A DNA stretch of 64,000 nt. It comes from Azospirillum oleiclasticum (GTDB taxonomy: Bacteria > Pseudomonadota > Alphaproteobacteria > Azospirillales > Azospirillaceae). Location of the stretch: positions 1 to 64,000 of the forward strand of contig NZ_JABFFR010000015.1 in the NCBI RefSeq assembly GCF_013423485.1, read 5' to 3'. The notes beneath the pieces are model-generated. The model saw only the letters and a program-made list of their open reading frames with translations, was not told where the DNA came from and searched no databases. Below, one piece after another: positions 35,037-43,058 of the stretch. The number at the start of each line of letters is the position of its first letter. Positions within the stretch are counted from its first letter, which is position 1. Position numbers and translations under genes: made by a program.

Positions 35037-35556
35037 AGCCCAATCTCCTGGACCGCAATTTCACGCCCGCCGCACCGAACGAAGTCTGGGTCAGCGACAT
35101 TACCTTCCTGGCCACGGACGAGGGCTGGCTGTACGAGGCCCCCATCCTGGACCTGTTCAGCCGGAAAGTGATCGGCTGGGGATGCGCGACCACTTACGCA
35201 CCGAGTTGCCACTGGCCGCGCTGACCATGGCGATACAGCGGCAGCGGCCCGGGCCGGGGCTGCTGCTGCACTCGGACCGCGGCTGCCAATACGCCTCGGC
35301 GGAGTACCGCAAAGCCCTGAAAAGCAATGGCTTCGTCCAATCCATGAGCCGCAAATGAAACTGCTGGGACAACGCCCCTATGGAGAGCTTCTTCGGCAGC
35401 CTGAGGGCGTAACTCGTCCATGAGCAGCACTATCCCACACGCGAGGCCGCCAAGCGGGACCTGTTCGCCTACATCGAAGGCTACTACAATCGCCAGCGGC
35501 TCCACTCGACCCTCGGCTACATCACCCCAGAACAGGCCGAGCTGCGGACCGCATAA
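35037..35556 (+). pseudogene. IS3-family OrfB remnant with frameshift and stops
   Basis: RNFTPAAPNEVWVSDITFLA holds the first Asp of the DDE site. A frameshift near 35180 leads to LLLHSDRGCQYASAEYRKAL with the second Asp, an in-frame TGA at ~35356, then NCWDNAPMESFFGSLRA with the Glu, a TAA, and FAYIEGYYNRQRLHSTLGYI ending at TAA 35554-35556. It is orientated opposite to the copy at 34426 and is inactive. Confidence 0.8.
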
Positions 35557-35658
35557 CCCGGTGTCCATTCCCCCGAGGGAAGCTCAGAATCCCGTTCCTC
35601 TGCTACTCGGACCCCGAGAACGAACGCTGGCCGGCGCGCGACCGCCCTCGCGGCCGCC

Positions 35659-36387
35659 TCAGCCCGGCACGTCGTCCGCGCGGTCGAAGCCGAGGGATTT
35701 CGTTAGGCGACGGTAGCCGTCCCGGATGTCGTTTTCGATCGCGGCGCGCACCGTGGCCCCGTCACGGTCGTGCAAGCCACGGATCGCCCACTGGTGGTTG
35801 GAGACGCCGAGCCGGTTGATGGCGTACTCGGGATACAGGCCGTTCAGCGAAGGGCCGACGCGCAGCCACAGCGTCTCGATCACCGCGACCAGGCGCGGCA
35901 TCTTCGACAGCCCGTAGAGCAGGAAGTGGAAATCCTTGTTGCGCGCCAGGACGCACTGATAGTCCGCGCGATCCATCGCGGCGTTGATCTCCACCTGAAT
36001 CGCTTCGAACTCGGCCGCCGCCGCCTCTCCGACATTCGCCACCGCCTCCTGCGCAGCCAGCCCTTCGAGGGCGAGCCGCATCTTGGTGACCTCGTCGAGC
36101 GTGGCCCGGGTCAGGACCGGGACCACGACGGTCTTCGGCCCCAGGTTGACCAGGGCGCCCTCGCTGATCAGGCGGGTGATCGCGTCGCGCGCCGGGGTGG
36201 TGCTGACCCCCAGATCGCCGGCCACCCGGCGCACCGTCAGCTTCTCCCCGGGCGGGAACGCGCCGCGGATCATGGTGTCCTTCAGGGCTTCGTAAGCCAG
36301 CTCCCCGAGGCTGCCCTGCCGGTCCAGCCGCCGCAGCTGGGTATCGTCGGTCGCGGCCTCCCTCATCGGGCTCTCCATGGCCAGCAC
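35659..36387 (-). CDS. GntR-family regulator (FCD subfamily) of the aminotransferase operon
   Basis: A 242-residue regulator with N-terminal winged helix (~25-90: LAYEALKDTMIRGAFPPGEK, RRVAGDLGVSTTPARDAITRL) and an FCD domain (~95-230: TKMRLALEGLAAQEAV, ARNKDFHFLLYGLSKMP, NHQWAIRGLHDRDGATVRAA). It is divergent from the aminotransferase/TPP-enzyme operon. The 546-base spacer carries several copies of a TGTTGCATCA-like motif, the probable operators. MLAMESPM offers several close starts; the annotated ATG gives the longest, and MREAATD is equally possible. Confidence 0.87.
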   Translation of the reverse strand: MLAMESPMREAATDDTQLRRLDRQGSLGELAYEALKDTMIRGAFPPGEKLTVRRVAGDLGVSTTPARDAITRLISEGALVNLGPKTVVVPVLTRATLDEVTKMRLALEGLAAQEAVANVGEAAAAEFEAIQVEINAAMDRADYQCVLARNKDFHFLLYGLSKMPRLVAVIETLWLRVGPSLNGLYPEYAINRLGVSNHQWAIRGLHDRDGATVRAAIENDIRDGYRRLTKSLGFDRADDVPG

Positions 36388-36443
36388 CGATTGATCATGC
36401 GTCCCGTCCTTCCCGCGCTCTCACCCGTCCGCACAGGACGGAC

Positions 36444-36472
36444 GATGATGCACCATCAAATGCCGCATCATC
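36444..36472. promoter_or_regulatory. Inverted repeat, probable GntR autoregulatory operator
   Basis: GATGATGC at 36444-36451 and GCATCATC at 36465-36472 form perfect 8-bp arms 13 bases apart, 57 bases before the GntR start. The half-site is the same TGATGC sequence seen at the other three sites in this spacer. Confidence 0.55.
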
Positions 36473-36659
36473 AAAAGTCAAGGCGCGGCTCAGCGGGCTG
36501 TAGCCGGTTCGAGCGGTGCGCATCAGTCAGGCGGGAGTGCCGGAGCAGGGCTTCTTCATGGTAGCGGTCATCCCGACCAGAGCGAAGCAGGCCAGAAACT
36601 TGACCTTGATCGCTGCGAACCGCGGCGTGAAACCAGCTCCCTCCTATTAGATTGTCGTT

Positions 36660-36669
36660 TGATGTAACA
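36660..36669. promoter_or_regulatory. TGATGTAACA operator-like site
   Basis: TGATGTAACA is the complement of TGTTACATCA and differs by one base from the TGTTGCATCA sites downstream. It lies in the 546-base spacer (36388-36933), which is lower in G+C than its surroundings and holds no gene. Confidence 0.45.
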
Positions 36670-36788
36670 TTTGTTCCAAATCCGGAGCAGGCACACTTTG
36701 CAATCTCGTGACGGACGTCGCGACAAGCGCGGGGAGTTCGCACAGGGCCTGCCGGGCGGGCGCAATCCATCGTTCCATCTGAATTTTT

Positions 36789-36798
36789 TGTTGCATCA
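36789..36798. promoter_or_regulatory. TGTTGCATCA operator-like site 1
   Basis: TGTTGCATCA is repeated exactly at 36884. Both copies have the same orientation relative to the aminotransferase operon, 95 bases apart. Confidence 0.5.
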
Positions 36799-36883
36799 AA
36801 ATTGATTATTGGTCACTCTGACAGCAGCCGGAACGGCTGTTCGTCGGGACATGTCGCGCAAAAGCCGGCGCATCCGATGATAT

Positions 36884-36893
36884 TGTTGCATCA
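36884..36893. promoter_or_regulatory. TGTTGCATCA operator-like site 2
   Basis: This is an exact copy of the 36789 site, 41 bases before the aminotransferase ATG, a position suited to blocking transcription or early elongation. The local ATATTG-TTGCATCATATG context is AT-rich. Confidence 0.5.
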
Positions 36894-36933
36894 TATGACA
36901 ATCTTCTCTTCATCCCCGCCTGGAACGGAGAAC

Positions 36934-38277
36934 ATGACGGTGCCAATCCCGTCGATCGGTCCAAAATCGGAAGCAGCGTACGCCCGCGCCCTCGATGTCT
37001 TTCCCGACGGCACGACGCGGGTGACCGTGGAATGCGACCCCCTGCCCCGCTACATCGCCCGCGGCGAGGGAGCCTGGCTGGTCGACGTCGACGGCCGACG
37101 CATGCTCGACCTCAACGGCAACTTCACCACGCTGATCCACGGCCACGCCTTCGCCCCGGTCACCGAGGCCGTCGTCCGCCAGCTCCACTCCGGCTCGTGC
37201 TTCGCCAGCCCGACGGAAGCCGAGATCACGCTGGCGGCAACGATCCGCGGCCGCGTGCCCGGCATCGAGCACATCCGCTTCGTGAACACCGGGTCCGAGG
37301 CGGTGCTGTTCGCCATCAAGGCGGCGCGCGCCTTCACCGGCCGCACCGGCATCGCCAAGATCGAGGGCGCCTATCACGGCTCCTACGACTGGGCCGAGGT
37401 CAGCCAGTCGGTCACTCCCGCCACCTGGGGACCGTCCAAGGCGCCGGCAGCGGTGTCTTATTACCGCGGCATGCCGCCTTCAGTGCTGAACGAGGTGGTG
37501 CCGCTGCGCTTCAACGACGCCGAAGGCGCGGCGCGCGCCATCGCCGCGCGCGCCGCCACGCTGGCCGCTGTGCTGCTCGACCCGATGCCGAGCCGGGCCG
37601 GCCTGATCGCGCCGGAGCCGGCGTTCGTCGAGGCGGTGCAGCGCACCGCCCGCGCCCACGGCATCCTGGTGATCAGCGACGAGGTGCTGAATTTTCGCCA
37701 GGGCTACGCCGGGGCCTCGGTACGACACGGCCTCCACCCCGACCTCTACACGCTGGGCAAGATCATCGGAGGAGGCTTTCCGGTCGGCGCGGTGGCCGGA
37801 CGGGCCGAGGTGATGGCGGTGTTCGACGGCAAGGCCGGGCGCCCCGCCCTGCCCCAGGGAGGGACCTTCTCGGCCAACCCGGTGTCGATGGTCGCCGGTC
37901 AAGTCACCCTCGAGCACCTCGACCACGCCGCGTTCGAGCGGCTGGAGGAGCTGGGCGACGAACTGCGCCGCCGCCTCTCCGCCTCGATCGCGCGGCATGA
38001 TGCGCCGTTCTCGGTCACCGGCGCGGCGTCGCTGTTCCGCATCCACCCCAAGCCGACGCCGCCGCGCGAGTTCCGCCAAGCCTTTCTCACCCCACCGGAG
38101 CAGACGGTGATGACCGCGCTCAGTCGCTTCTTCGCCCGGCAGGACATCGCGCTGCCCAACGGAGCCGCCGCCTGCCTCTCCACCCCCATGGGCCTTGCGG
38201 AGGTCGAGCTGGTCGCACAGGCCTTCGACGGCTTCCTTGCAACGCAGGCCGCGGTTTACGAAGGACTGGTTCGATGA
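36934..38277 (+). CDS. Class-III PLP aminotransferase (glutamate-1-semialdehyde aminomutase-like)
   Basis: The 447-residue enzyme has fold type I class-III features: FVNTGSEAVLFAIKAARAFTG, the PLP-contacting DEVLNFRQGY, Lys in LYTLGKIIGGGFPVGAV and GGTFSANPVSMVAG. It resembles the HemL-like 'aspartate aminotransferase family' branch rather than true HemL. The start at 36934 has CGGAG five bases before it. The stop overlaps the TPP-enzyme start (ATGA), so the two act together. It probably transfers an amino group from an omega-amino or beta-amino acid; the substrate is unknown. Confidence 0.85.
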   Translation: MTVPIPSIGPKSEAAYARALDVFPDGTTRVTVECDPLPRYIARGEGAWLVDVDGRRMLDLNGNFTTLIHGHAFAPVTEAVVRQLHSGSCFASPTEAEITLAATIRGRVPGIEHIRFVNTGSEAVLFAIKAARAFTGRTGIAKIEGAYHGSYDWAEVSQSVTPATWGPSKAPAAVSYYRGMPPSVLNEVVPLRFNDAEGAARAIAARAATLAAVLLDPMPSRAGLIAPEPAFVEAVQRTARAHGILVISDEVLNFRQGYAGASVRHGLHPDLYTLGKIIGGGFPVGAVAGRAEVMAVFDGKAGRPALPQGGTFSANPVSMVAGQVTLEHLDHAAFERLEELGDELRRRLSASIARHDAPFSVTGAASLFRIHPKPTPPREFRQAFLTPPEQTVMTALSRFFARQDIALPNGAAACLSTPMGLAEVELVAQAFDGFLATQAAVYEGLVR

Positions 38278-39980
38278 ACGATACAGTTGCCCAACGCATT
38301 GCCCTGGCGCTGAAGCGGCACGGGGTCACGACGATCTTCGGCCAGAGCCTGCCGTCCGCCGTCATCCTCGCGGCCGAGGCGCTTGGCATTCGGCAGGTGT
38401 CGTACCGGCAGGAGAACGCCGGCGGCACCATGGCCGACGGCTTCGCCCGCATCTCCGGCACCATCGCGGTGGTGACCGCGCAGAACGGCCCCGCCGCCAC
38501 CCTGCTGGTGCCGCCATTGGCCGAAGCCCTGAAGGCCAGCATCCCGGTGGTGGCGCTGGTCCAGGAGGTCGAGCGGCCCCAGGCCGAGCGCAACGCGTTC
38601 CAGGAGCTCGACCACCCCGCCTTGTTCCAGGCCTGCGCCAAATGGGTGCGCCGGATCGTCACCGGCGACCGCATCGACGACCATGTCGACGCGGCCTTCG
38701 TCGCTGCCGGAAGCGGTCGGCCGGGACCGGCCGTGCTGCTGCTACCTGCCGACCTGCTGCGTGAGATCGCGCCGGTTGCGGCCGCGCCGCGCCGGGCCAG
38801 CCTGGGACATTGGCCAACCGACCTGATCCAGCCCGCGGCCGGCGCGATCCGCGACGCCGCGGCGATGATCGCCGAATCGCGCTTCCCCGTTGTCATCGCT
38901 GGCGGCGGGGTTCATGCCGCCGGCGGCTTTCACGCCCTGGCCCGCCTGCAGGAGGCCGCCCATCTGCCGGTGTTCACCACGCTGATGGGCAAGGGCACGG
39001 TCGATGAGCACCATCCGCTGTCCTGCGGCGTGCTGGGGCCCCTGGTCGGTCCGCGCTCGCTGGGGCGGCATTCACGCGCCCTGCTCGCCGAGGCCGACCT
39101 CGTCCTGCTCGCCGGCACCCGCACCAACCAGAACGGCACCGACAGCTGGCGCCTGATCCCACCGGGCGCCCGCGTGCTCCACATCGACGTCGATCCCAAC
39201 GAGATCGGCCGCAACTACGAGGCGGTCCGCCTGGTCGGCAGCGCCGGCCCCACCCTGGCAGCGCTGTGCGACGCGCTGGGCACGCTCGATCTCCGCCATC
39301 GCGCCGCAACGCGGCCGGCGGTGGAGGCCCGCATCGCCGGGCTGTGGCAGCGCTTCGAGGCAGATCGGCGGGACGTCACCGCCCGCCGCCCCGGCCCGCT
39401 GCGTCCCGAGCGGGTGATGGCGGAGCTGCAATACCGGCTCACCCCCGACACGATCGTGGCGGCCGATGCCAGCTACTCGTCGTTCTGGGTGGCGGGCCAG
39501 CTCCGCTCGCTCGGTGCAGGCATGCGCTTCCTCACCCCCCGCGGCCTCGCCGGGCTCGGTTGGGGCCTACCGCTGGCGATGGGCGCCAAGCTGGCGCGGC
39601 CGGCGGCGCCCGTGGTCGCGGTGGTCGGCGACGGCGGCTTCGCCCACAGCTGGGCCGAACTGGAAACCCTGGCGCGCAGCGGCATCGCGCTGACGGTGAT
39701 CGTCCTCAACAACGGCATCCTCGGCTTCCAGAAGGACGCGGAGACCGTCAAGTTCGGCGCCTACACCACCGCCTGCCACTTCGCTCCGGTCGACCACGCC
39801 CAGATTGCGCGGGCCTGCGGCTGCGCGGCGGCACGCGTCGAAGACGGCGCGGCCCTGCCCGGTGCGCTGGAGCTGGCGTTGCGCTCCGACCGCCCCTGGC
39901 TGCTCGACGTGATGACCGATCCTGCGGCCCATCCCCCGCTGTCCTTGTTCGACGGTACGCTCGACCGCGCCGTCGACTGA
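38274..39980 (+). CDS. Thiamine-diphosphate enzyme, acetolactate-synthase-like
   Basis: A 568-residue TPP enzyme with three domains. The Pyr domain (~1-170) has the catalytic Glu in SYRQENAGGTMADGFAR near 44. A central domain spans ~190-330. The PP domain (~365-550) has the TPP/Mg motif VGDGGFAHSWAEL...IVLNNG (GDG to NN). Relatives include acetohydroxyacid synthases, sulfoacetaldehyde acetyltransferase and other 2-oxoacid enzymes. No small regulatory subunit is nearby, so branched-chain amino-acid synthesis is unlikely. Translational coupling to the aminotransferase suggests it acts on the 2-oxo acid or aldehyde produced there. A strong terminator follows at 40014. Confidence 0.85.
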   Translation: MNDTVAQRIALALKRHGVTTIFGQSLPSAVILAAEALGIRQVSYRQENAGGTMADGFARISGTIAVVTAQNGPAATLLVPPLAEALKASIPVVALVQEVERPQAERNAFQELDHPALFQACAKWVRRIVTGDRIDDHVDAAFVAAGSGRPGPAVLLLPADLLREIAPVAAAPRRASLGHWPTDLIQPAAGAIRDAAAMIAESRFPVVIAGGGVHAAGGFHALARLQEAAHLPVFTTLMGKGTVDEHHPLSCGVLGPLVGPRSLGRHSRALLAEADLVLLAGTRTNQNGTDSWRLIPPGARVLHIDVDPNEIGRNYEAVRLVGSAGPTLAALCDALGTLDLRHRAATRPAVEARIAGLWQRFEADRRDVTARRPGPLRPERVMAELQYRLTPDTIVAADASYSSFWVAGQLRSLGAGMRFLTPRGLAGLGWGLPLAMGAKLARPAAPVVAVVGDGGFAHSWAELETLARSGIALTVIVLNNGILGFQKDAETVKFGAYTTACHFAPVDHAQIARACGCAAARVEDGAALPGALELALRSDRPWLLDVMTDPAAHPPLSLFDGTLDRAVD

Positions 39981-40013
39981 GACCGTGCCCCAACCCGGAG
40001 CTCGTTCCACCTT

Positions 40014-40045
40014 GACCGCGCCCCCGGGGGGCGCGGTCCCCTTTT
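40014..40045 (+). terminator. Rho-independent terminator after the aminotransferase-TPP operon
   Basis: GACCGCGCCCCC pairs with GGGGGCGCGGTC (12-bp G+C stem, almost no loop) and is followed by CCCCTTTTC, 34 bases after the TPP enzyme stop. It separates that operon from the gabT-like gene. Confidence 0.85.
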
Positions 40046-40119
40046 CAACGTTCCGATCCGGTCACCGTCGGCCGGGGAGGCACCTGTCCCGATCGACACG
40101 GTCCCGCCGGCACGGACGG

Positions 40120-40138
40120 CGGTGCATTCGATGCACCG
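40120..40138. promoter_or_regulatory. Palindromic operator candidate upstream of the gabT-like gene
   Basis: CGGTGCAT-TCG-ATGCACCG is a perfect 8-bp inverted repeat with a 3-base centre, 77 bases before the aminotransferase start. The half-site GGTGCATyyG recalls the TGGTGCATCA arm near 36446, so the same GntR protein might bind. Confidence 0.5.
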
Positions 40139-40214
40139 ATCACGGCCGAACTTGCACTTTCACCGCGGGCGGTCATTGCGCTGGGATCATGGCCCCACCG
40201 GAGGTTCAAGGCCC

Positions 40215-41501
40215 ATGACGACAAACGCTCTTCTGCTCGCCCGCCGCCTCAACGCCGTTCCCCGGGGAGTCGCGACGGCGACGCCGGTCTTTGCCGCCCG
40301 CGCCGAGAACGCCCAGATCTGGGACGTCGAGGGCAACCGCTACATTGACTTCGCCGCCGGGATCGCGGTGCTCAACACCGGGCACCGCCACCCCGCGGTG
40401 ATGCGGGCGGTCGCCGAGCAGAGCGCGCGCTTCACCCACACCGCGTTCCAGGTCATGGCCTATGAGCCCTATGTGGCGCTGGCCGAGCGGATCAACGCGC
40501 TCGTCCCGATCGCCGGCCCGGCGAAGACCATCCTGTTCACCACCGGGGCGAAAGCGCTGGAGAACGCCGTCAAGATCGCGCGCGCCGCCACCGGCCGCAG
40601 CGGCATCATCGCCTTCACCGGCGGCTTCCACGGCCGCACCATGATGACGATGGCGATGACCGGCAAGGTGGCACCCTACAAGAAGGCGTTCGGGCCGCTG
40701 CCGGGCGACGTCCACCATGTCCCCTTCCCGGTCGCGTCGCGTGGCATCGCGGTTGCCGATTCACTGCGGGCGCTCGATTTCCTGTTCGCGGCCGATCTCG
40801 AGCCGGAACGCGTCGCCGCGATCGCCATTGAGCCGGTCCAGGGCGAAGGCGGCTTCCACGCCGCACTGCCCGAGCTGATGACGGCCTTGCGCCTCCTGTG
40901 CGATCACCACGGCATCATGTTGATCGTCGACGAGGTCCAGACCGGCTTCGCTCGCACCGGCCGAATGTTCGCGTCGGAGCACTTCCAGCCGGTCCGGCCT
41001 GATCTGATCACCATGGCCAAGTCGCTGGCCGGCGGCTTTCCGCTCTCCGGCGTGGTCGGCCGCGCCGACGTCATGGATGCCGCCGAGCCAGGTGGCCTCG
41101 GCGGCACCTACGCCGGCAATCCGGTAGCCTGCGCTGCAGCGCTCGCCGTGCTCGACACGATCGAGGCGGAGGGGCTGTGCGCCCGCGCCGAGGCGATCGG
41201 CACCCGCCTGACCGCACGTCTCGAAAAGATGCGGACGCGCAACGACCTTGTTCCCATCACCGCGCCGCGCGGCCTGGGTGCCATGATCGCCTTCGACGTC
41301 GTCAAGGACCGCAGCGGCAACGATCCCGACCCGGAGGTAGCGCGGGCCGTCGTCCGCCGCGCGATGGCGGAAGGGCTGATCCTGCTGAACTGCGGCACCG
41401 ACGGCAGCGGCGTCCGCATCCTGGCACCGCTGACCGCCGACGACGCCATCCTTGATGAGGGAATGGACCGGCTGGAAGCCGCGCTGGCCCATGCCGCCTG
41501 A
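40215..41501 (+). CDS. gabT: 4-aminobutyrate aminotransferase-like enzyme
   Basis: A 428-residue class-III aminotransferase. TTGAKALENAVKIARAATGR corresponds to TTGAEAVENAVKIAR of GabT. IAIEPVQGEGGFH, LIVDEVQTGFARTGRMFA and the PLP Lys in TMAKSLAGGFPLSGV are canonical, as is GGTYAGNPVACAAALAVLD. GGAGG lies ten bases before the ATG. GabT moves the amino group of 4-aminobutyrate or 5-aminovalerate to 2-oxoglutarate. The next gene (28 bases on) is the matching semialdehyde dehydrogenase. The Glu-to-Lys change in the TTGAE motif is unusual for the family. Confidence 0.9.
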   Translation: MTTNALLLARRLNAVPRGVATATPVFAARAENAQIWDVEGNRYIDFAAGIAVLNTGHRHPAVMRAVAEQSARFTHTAFQVMAYEPYVALAERINALVPIAGPAKTILFTTGAKALENAVKIARAATGRSGIIAFTGGFHGRTMMTMAMTGKVAPYKKAFGPLPGDVHHVPFPVASRGIAVADSLRALDFLFAADLEPERVAAIAIEPVQGEGGFHAALPELMTALRLLCDHHGIMLIVDEVQTGFARTGRMFASEHFQPVRPDLITMAKSLAGGFPLSGVVGRADVMDAAEPGGLGGTYAGNPVACAAALAVLDTIEAEGLCARAEAIGTRLTARLEKMRTRNDLVPITAPRGLGAMIAFDVVKDRSGNDPDPEVARAVVRRAMAEGLILLNCGTDGSGVRILAPLTADDAILDEGMDRLEAALAHAA

Positions 41502-41528
41502 CCCCATTTCCGACGAAAGACACCCGCG

Positions 41529-42992
41529 ATGACGATGCCTTCCCTGGCCGACAAGGCCCTGTTCCGCGACCGCGCGTTCATCGACGGCAACTGGGTGGCG
41601 GCCGATGACGGCGCCACCTTCGCCGTCGACGATCCCGCGACCGGCAATGCGATCGGCCATGTTCCCATGATGGGGGAGGTCGAGACGCGCCGCGCCATCG
41701 CCGCCGCCCAGGCCGCCCTGCCCGCCTGGCGCGCCCGCACCGCCAAGGAGCGCGCCACGGTCCTACGCGCCTGGTTCGACCTGATCCTGGCCAGCCAGGA
41801 GGATCTGGCCCGGCTGCTGACCGCCGAGCAGGGCAAGCCGCTGGCCGAGGCGCGCGGCGAGGTTGCCTACGCCGCCTCCTTCATCGAGTGGTTCGCCGAG
41901 GAAGCCAAGCGCGTCTACGGCGACACCATCCCGGCGCCGCGACCGGAGAACCGGTTGATCGTAATCAAGCAACCGGTCGGCGTGGTCGCCGCCATCACGC
42001 CCTGGAACTTCCCGGCCGCGATGATCACCCGCAAGGTCGGGCCGGCGTTGGCCGCCGGCTGCACCGTCGTGGTCAAGCCGGCCGAGGCGACGCCGTTCAC
42101 CGCGCTCGCCCTGGCCGAGCTGGGTTGCCGCGCCGGCGTTCCGGCCGGGGTGCTGAACGTCGTCACCGGCGTGCCGGAGCGCATCGGCGGCGAGCTGACC
42201 GCCAACCCGGCGGTTCGCAAGCTGAGCTTCACAGGCTCGACCCGCGTCGGCAAGGCGCTGATGGCGCAGTGCGCCGGCACGGTCAAGAAGGTCGGGCTGG
42301 AACTCGGCGGCAACGCTCCCTTCATCGTGTTCGACGACGCCGACCTCGACCAGGCGGTCGCCGGCGTCCTGGCCTCCAAGTTCCGCAACGCTGGCCAGAC
42401 CTGCGTGTGCGCCAACCGCATCCTGGTCCAGGACGGGGTTTACGACCGCTTCGCCGAGCGGCTGGCCGCGGCGGTCGCCGGCTTCCGGGTCGGCGCCGGG
42501 GTCGGGGACGGCGTCACCATCGGGCCGCTGATCAACGCTGCCGCGGTCGACAAGGCGCTCGGCCATGTCGCCGACGCGGTGGCGAAGGGCGGCCGGGTGC
42601 TGATCGGCGGCGGGCGCCACGCGCTGGGCGGCAACTTCGTCGAACCGACGGTGCTGACCGGCGTCACCGCCGCGATGGTGGTGATGCGCGAGGAGACCTT
42701 CGGTCCGGTGGCTCCCCTGTTCCGCTTCGCGATCGAGGCCGAGGCGATCGGCATGGCGAACGACAGCGACGCCGGACTGGCCGCCTATCTCTTCAGCCGC
42801 GACATCGGTCGGATCTGGCGGGTGGCCGAGGCGCTGGAGTGCGGCATGGTCGGTATCAACGAGGGCGTGTTCTCCAACGAAGTCGCCCCGTTCGGCGGTG
42901 TGAAGGAGAGCGGCATCGGCCGCGAAGGCTCCCGCTACGGCATCGAGGAGTACCTCGACATCAAGTACCTCTGCCTGCGCCTGCCGGCGTGA
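41529..42992 (+). CDS. gabD: Succinate/glutarate-semialdehyde dehydrogenase
   Basis: This 487-residue NAD(P)-dependent aldehyde dehydrogenase is full length. AAITPWNFPAAMITRKVGPA contacts the cofactor. Glu in GLELGGNAPFIVFDDADLDQ and the nucleophile Cys in NAGQTCVCANRILVQ form the active site, and FGGVKESGIGREGSRYGIEE is the usual C-terminal signature of GabD proteins. It would oxidise the semialdehyde formed by the preceding aminotransferase, feeding succinate or glutarate into central metabolism. No other dehydrogenase is in this operon. Confidence 0.92.
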   Translation: MTMPSLADKALFRDRAFIDGNWVAADDGATFAVDDPATGNAIGHVPMMGEVETRRAIAAAQAALPAWRARTAKERATVLRAWFDLILASQEDLARLLTAEQGKPLAEARGEVAYAASFIEWFAEEAKRVYGDTIPAPRPENRLIVIKQPVGVVAAITPWNFPAAMITRKVGPALAAGCTVVVKPAEATPFTALALAELGCRAGVPAGVLNVVTGVPERIGGELTANPAVRKLSFTGSTRVGKALMAQCAGTVKKVGLELGGNAPFIVFDDADLDQAVAGVLASKFRNAGQTCVCANRILVQDGVYDRFAERLAAAVAGFRVGAGVGDGVTIGPLINAAAVDKALGHVADAVAKGGRVLIGGGRHALGGNFVEPTVLTGVTAAMVVMREETFGPVAPLFRFAIEAEAIGMANDSDAGLAAYLFSRDIGRIWRVAEALECGMVGINEGVFSNEVAPFGGVKESGIGREGSRYGIEEYLDIKYLCLRLPA

Positions 42993-43058
42993 GCACCGCG
43001 CACGCCATCTCCGGGCGGCGTCTCTTTCCTTTGCGGCGGCGGCTGCTAGATCCCCGCC

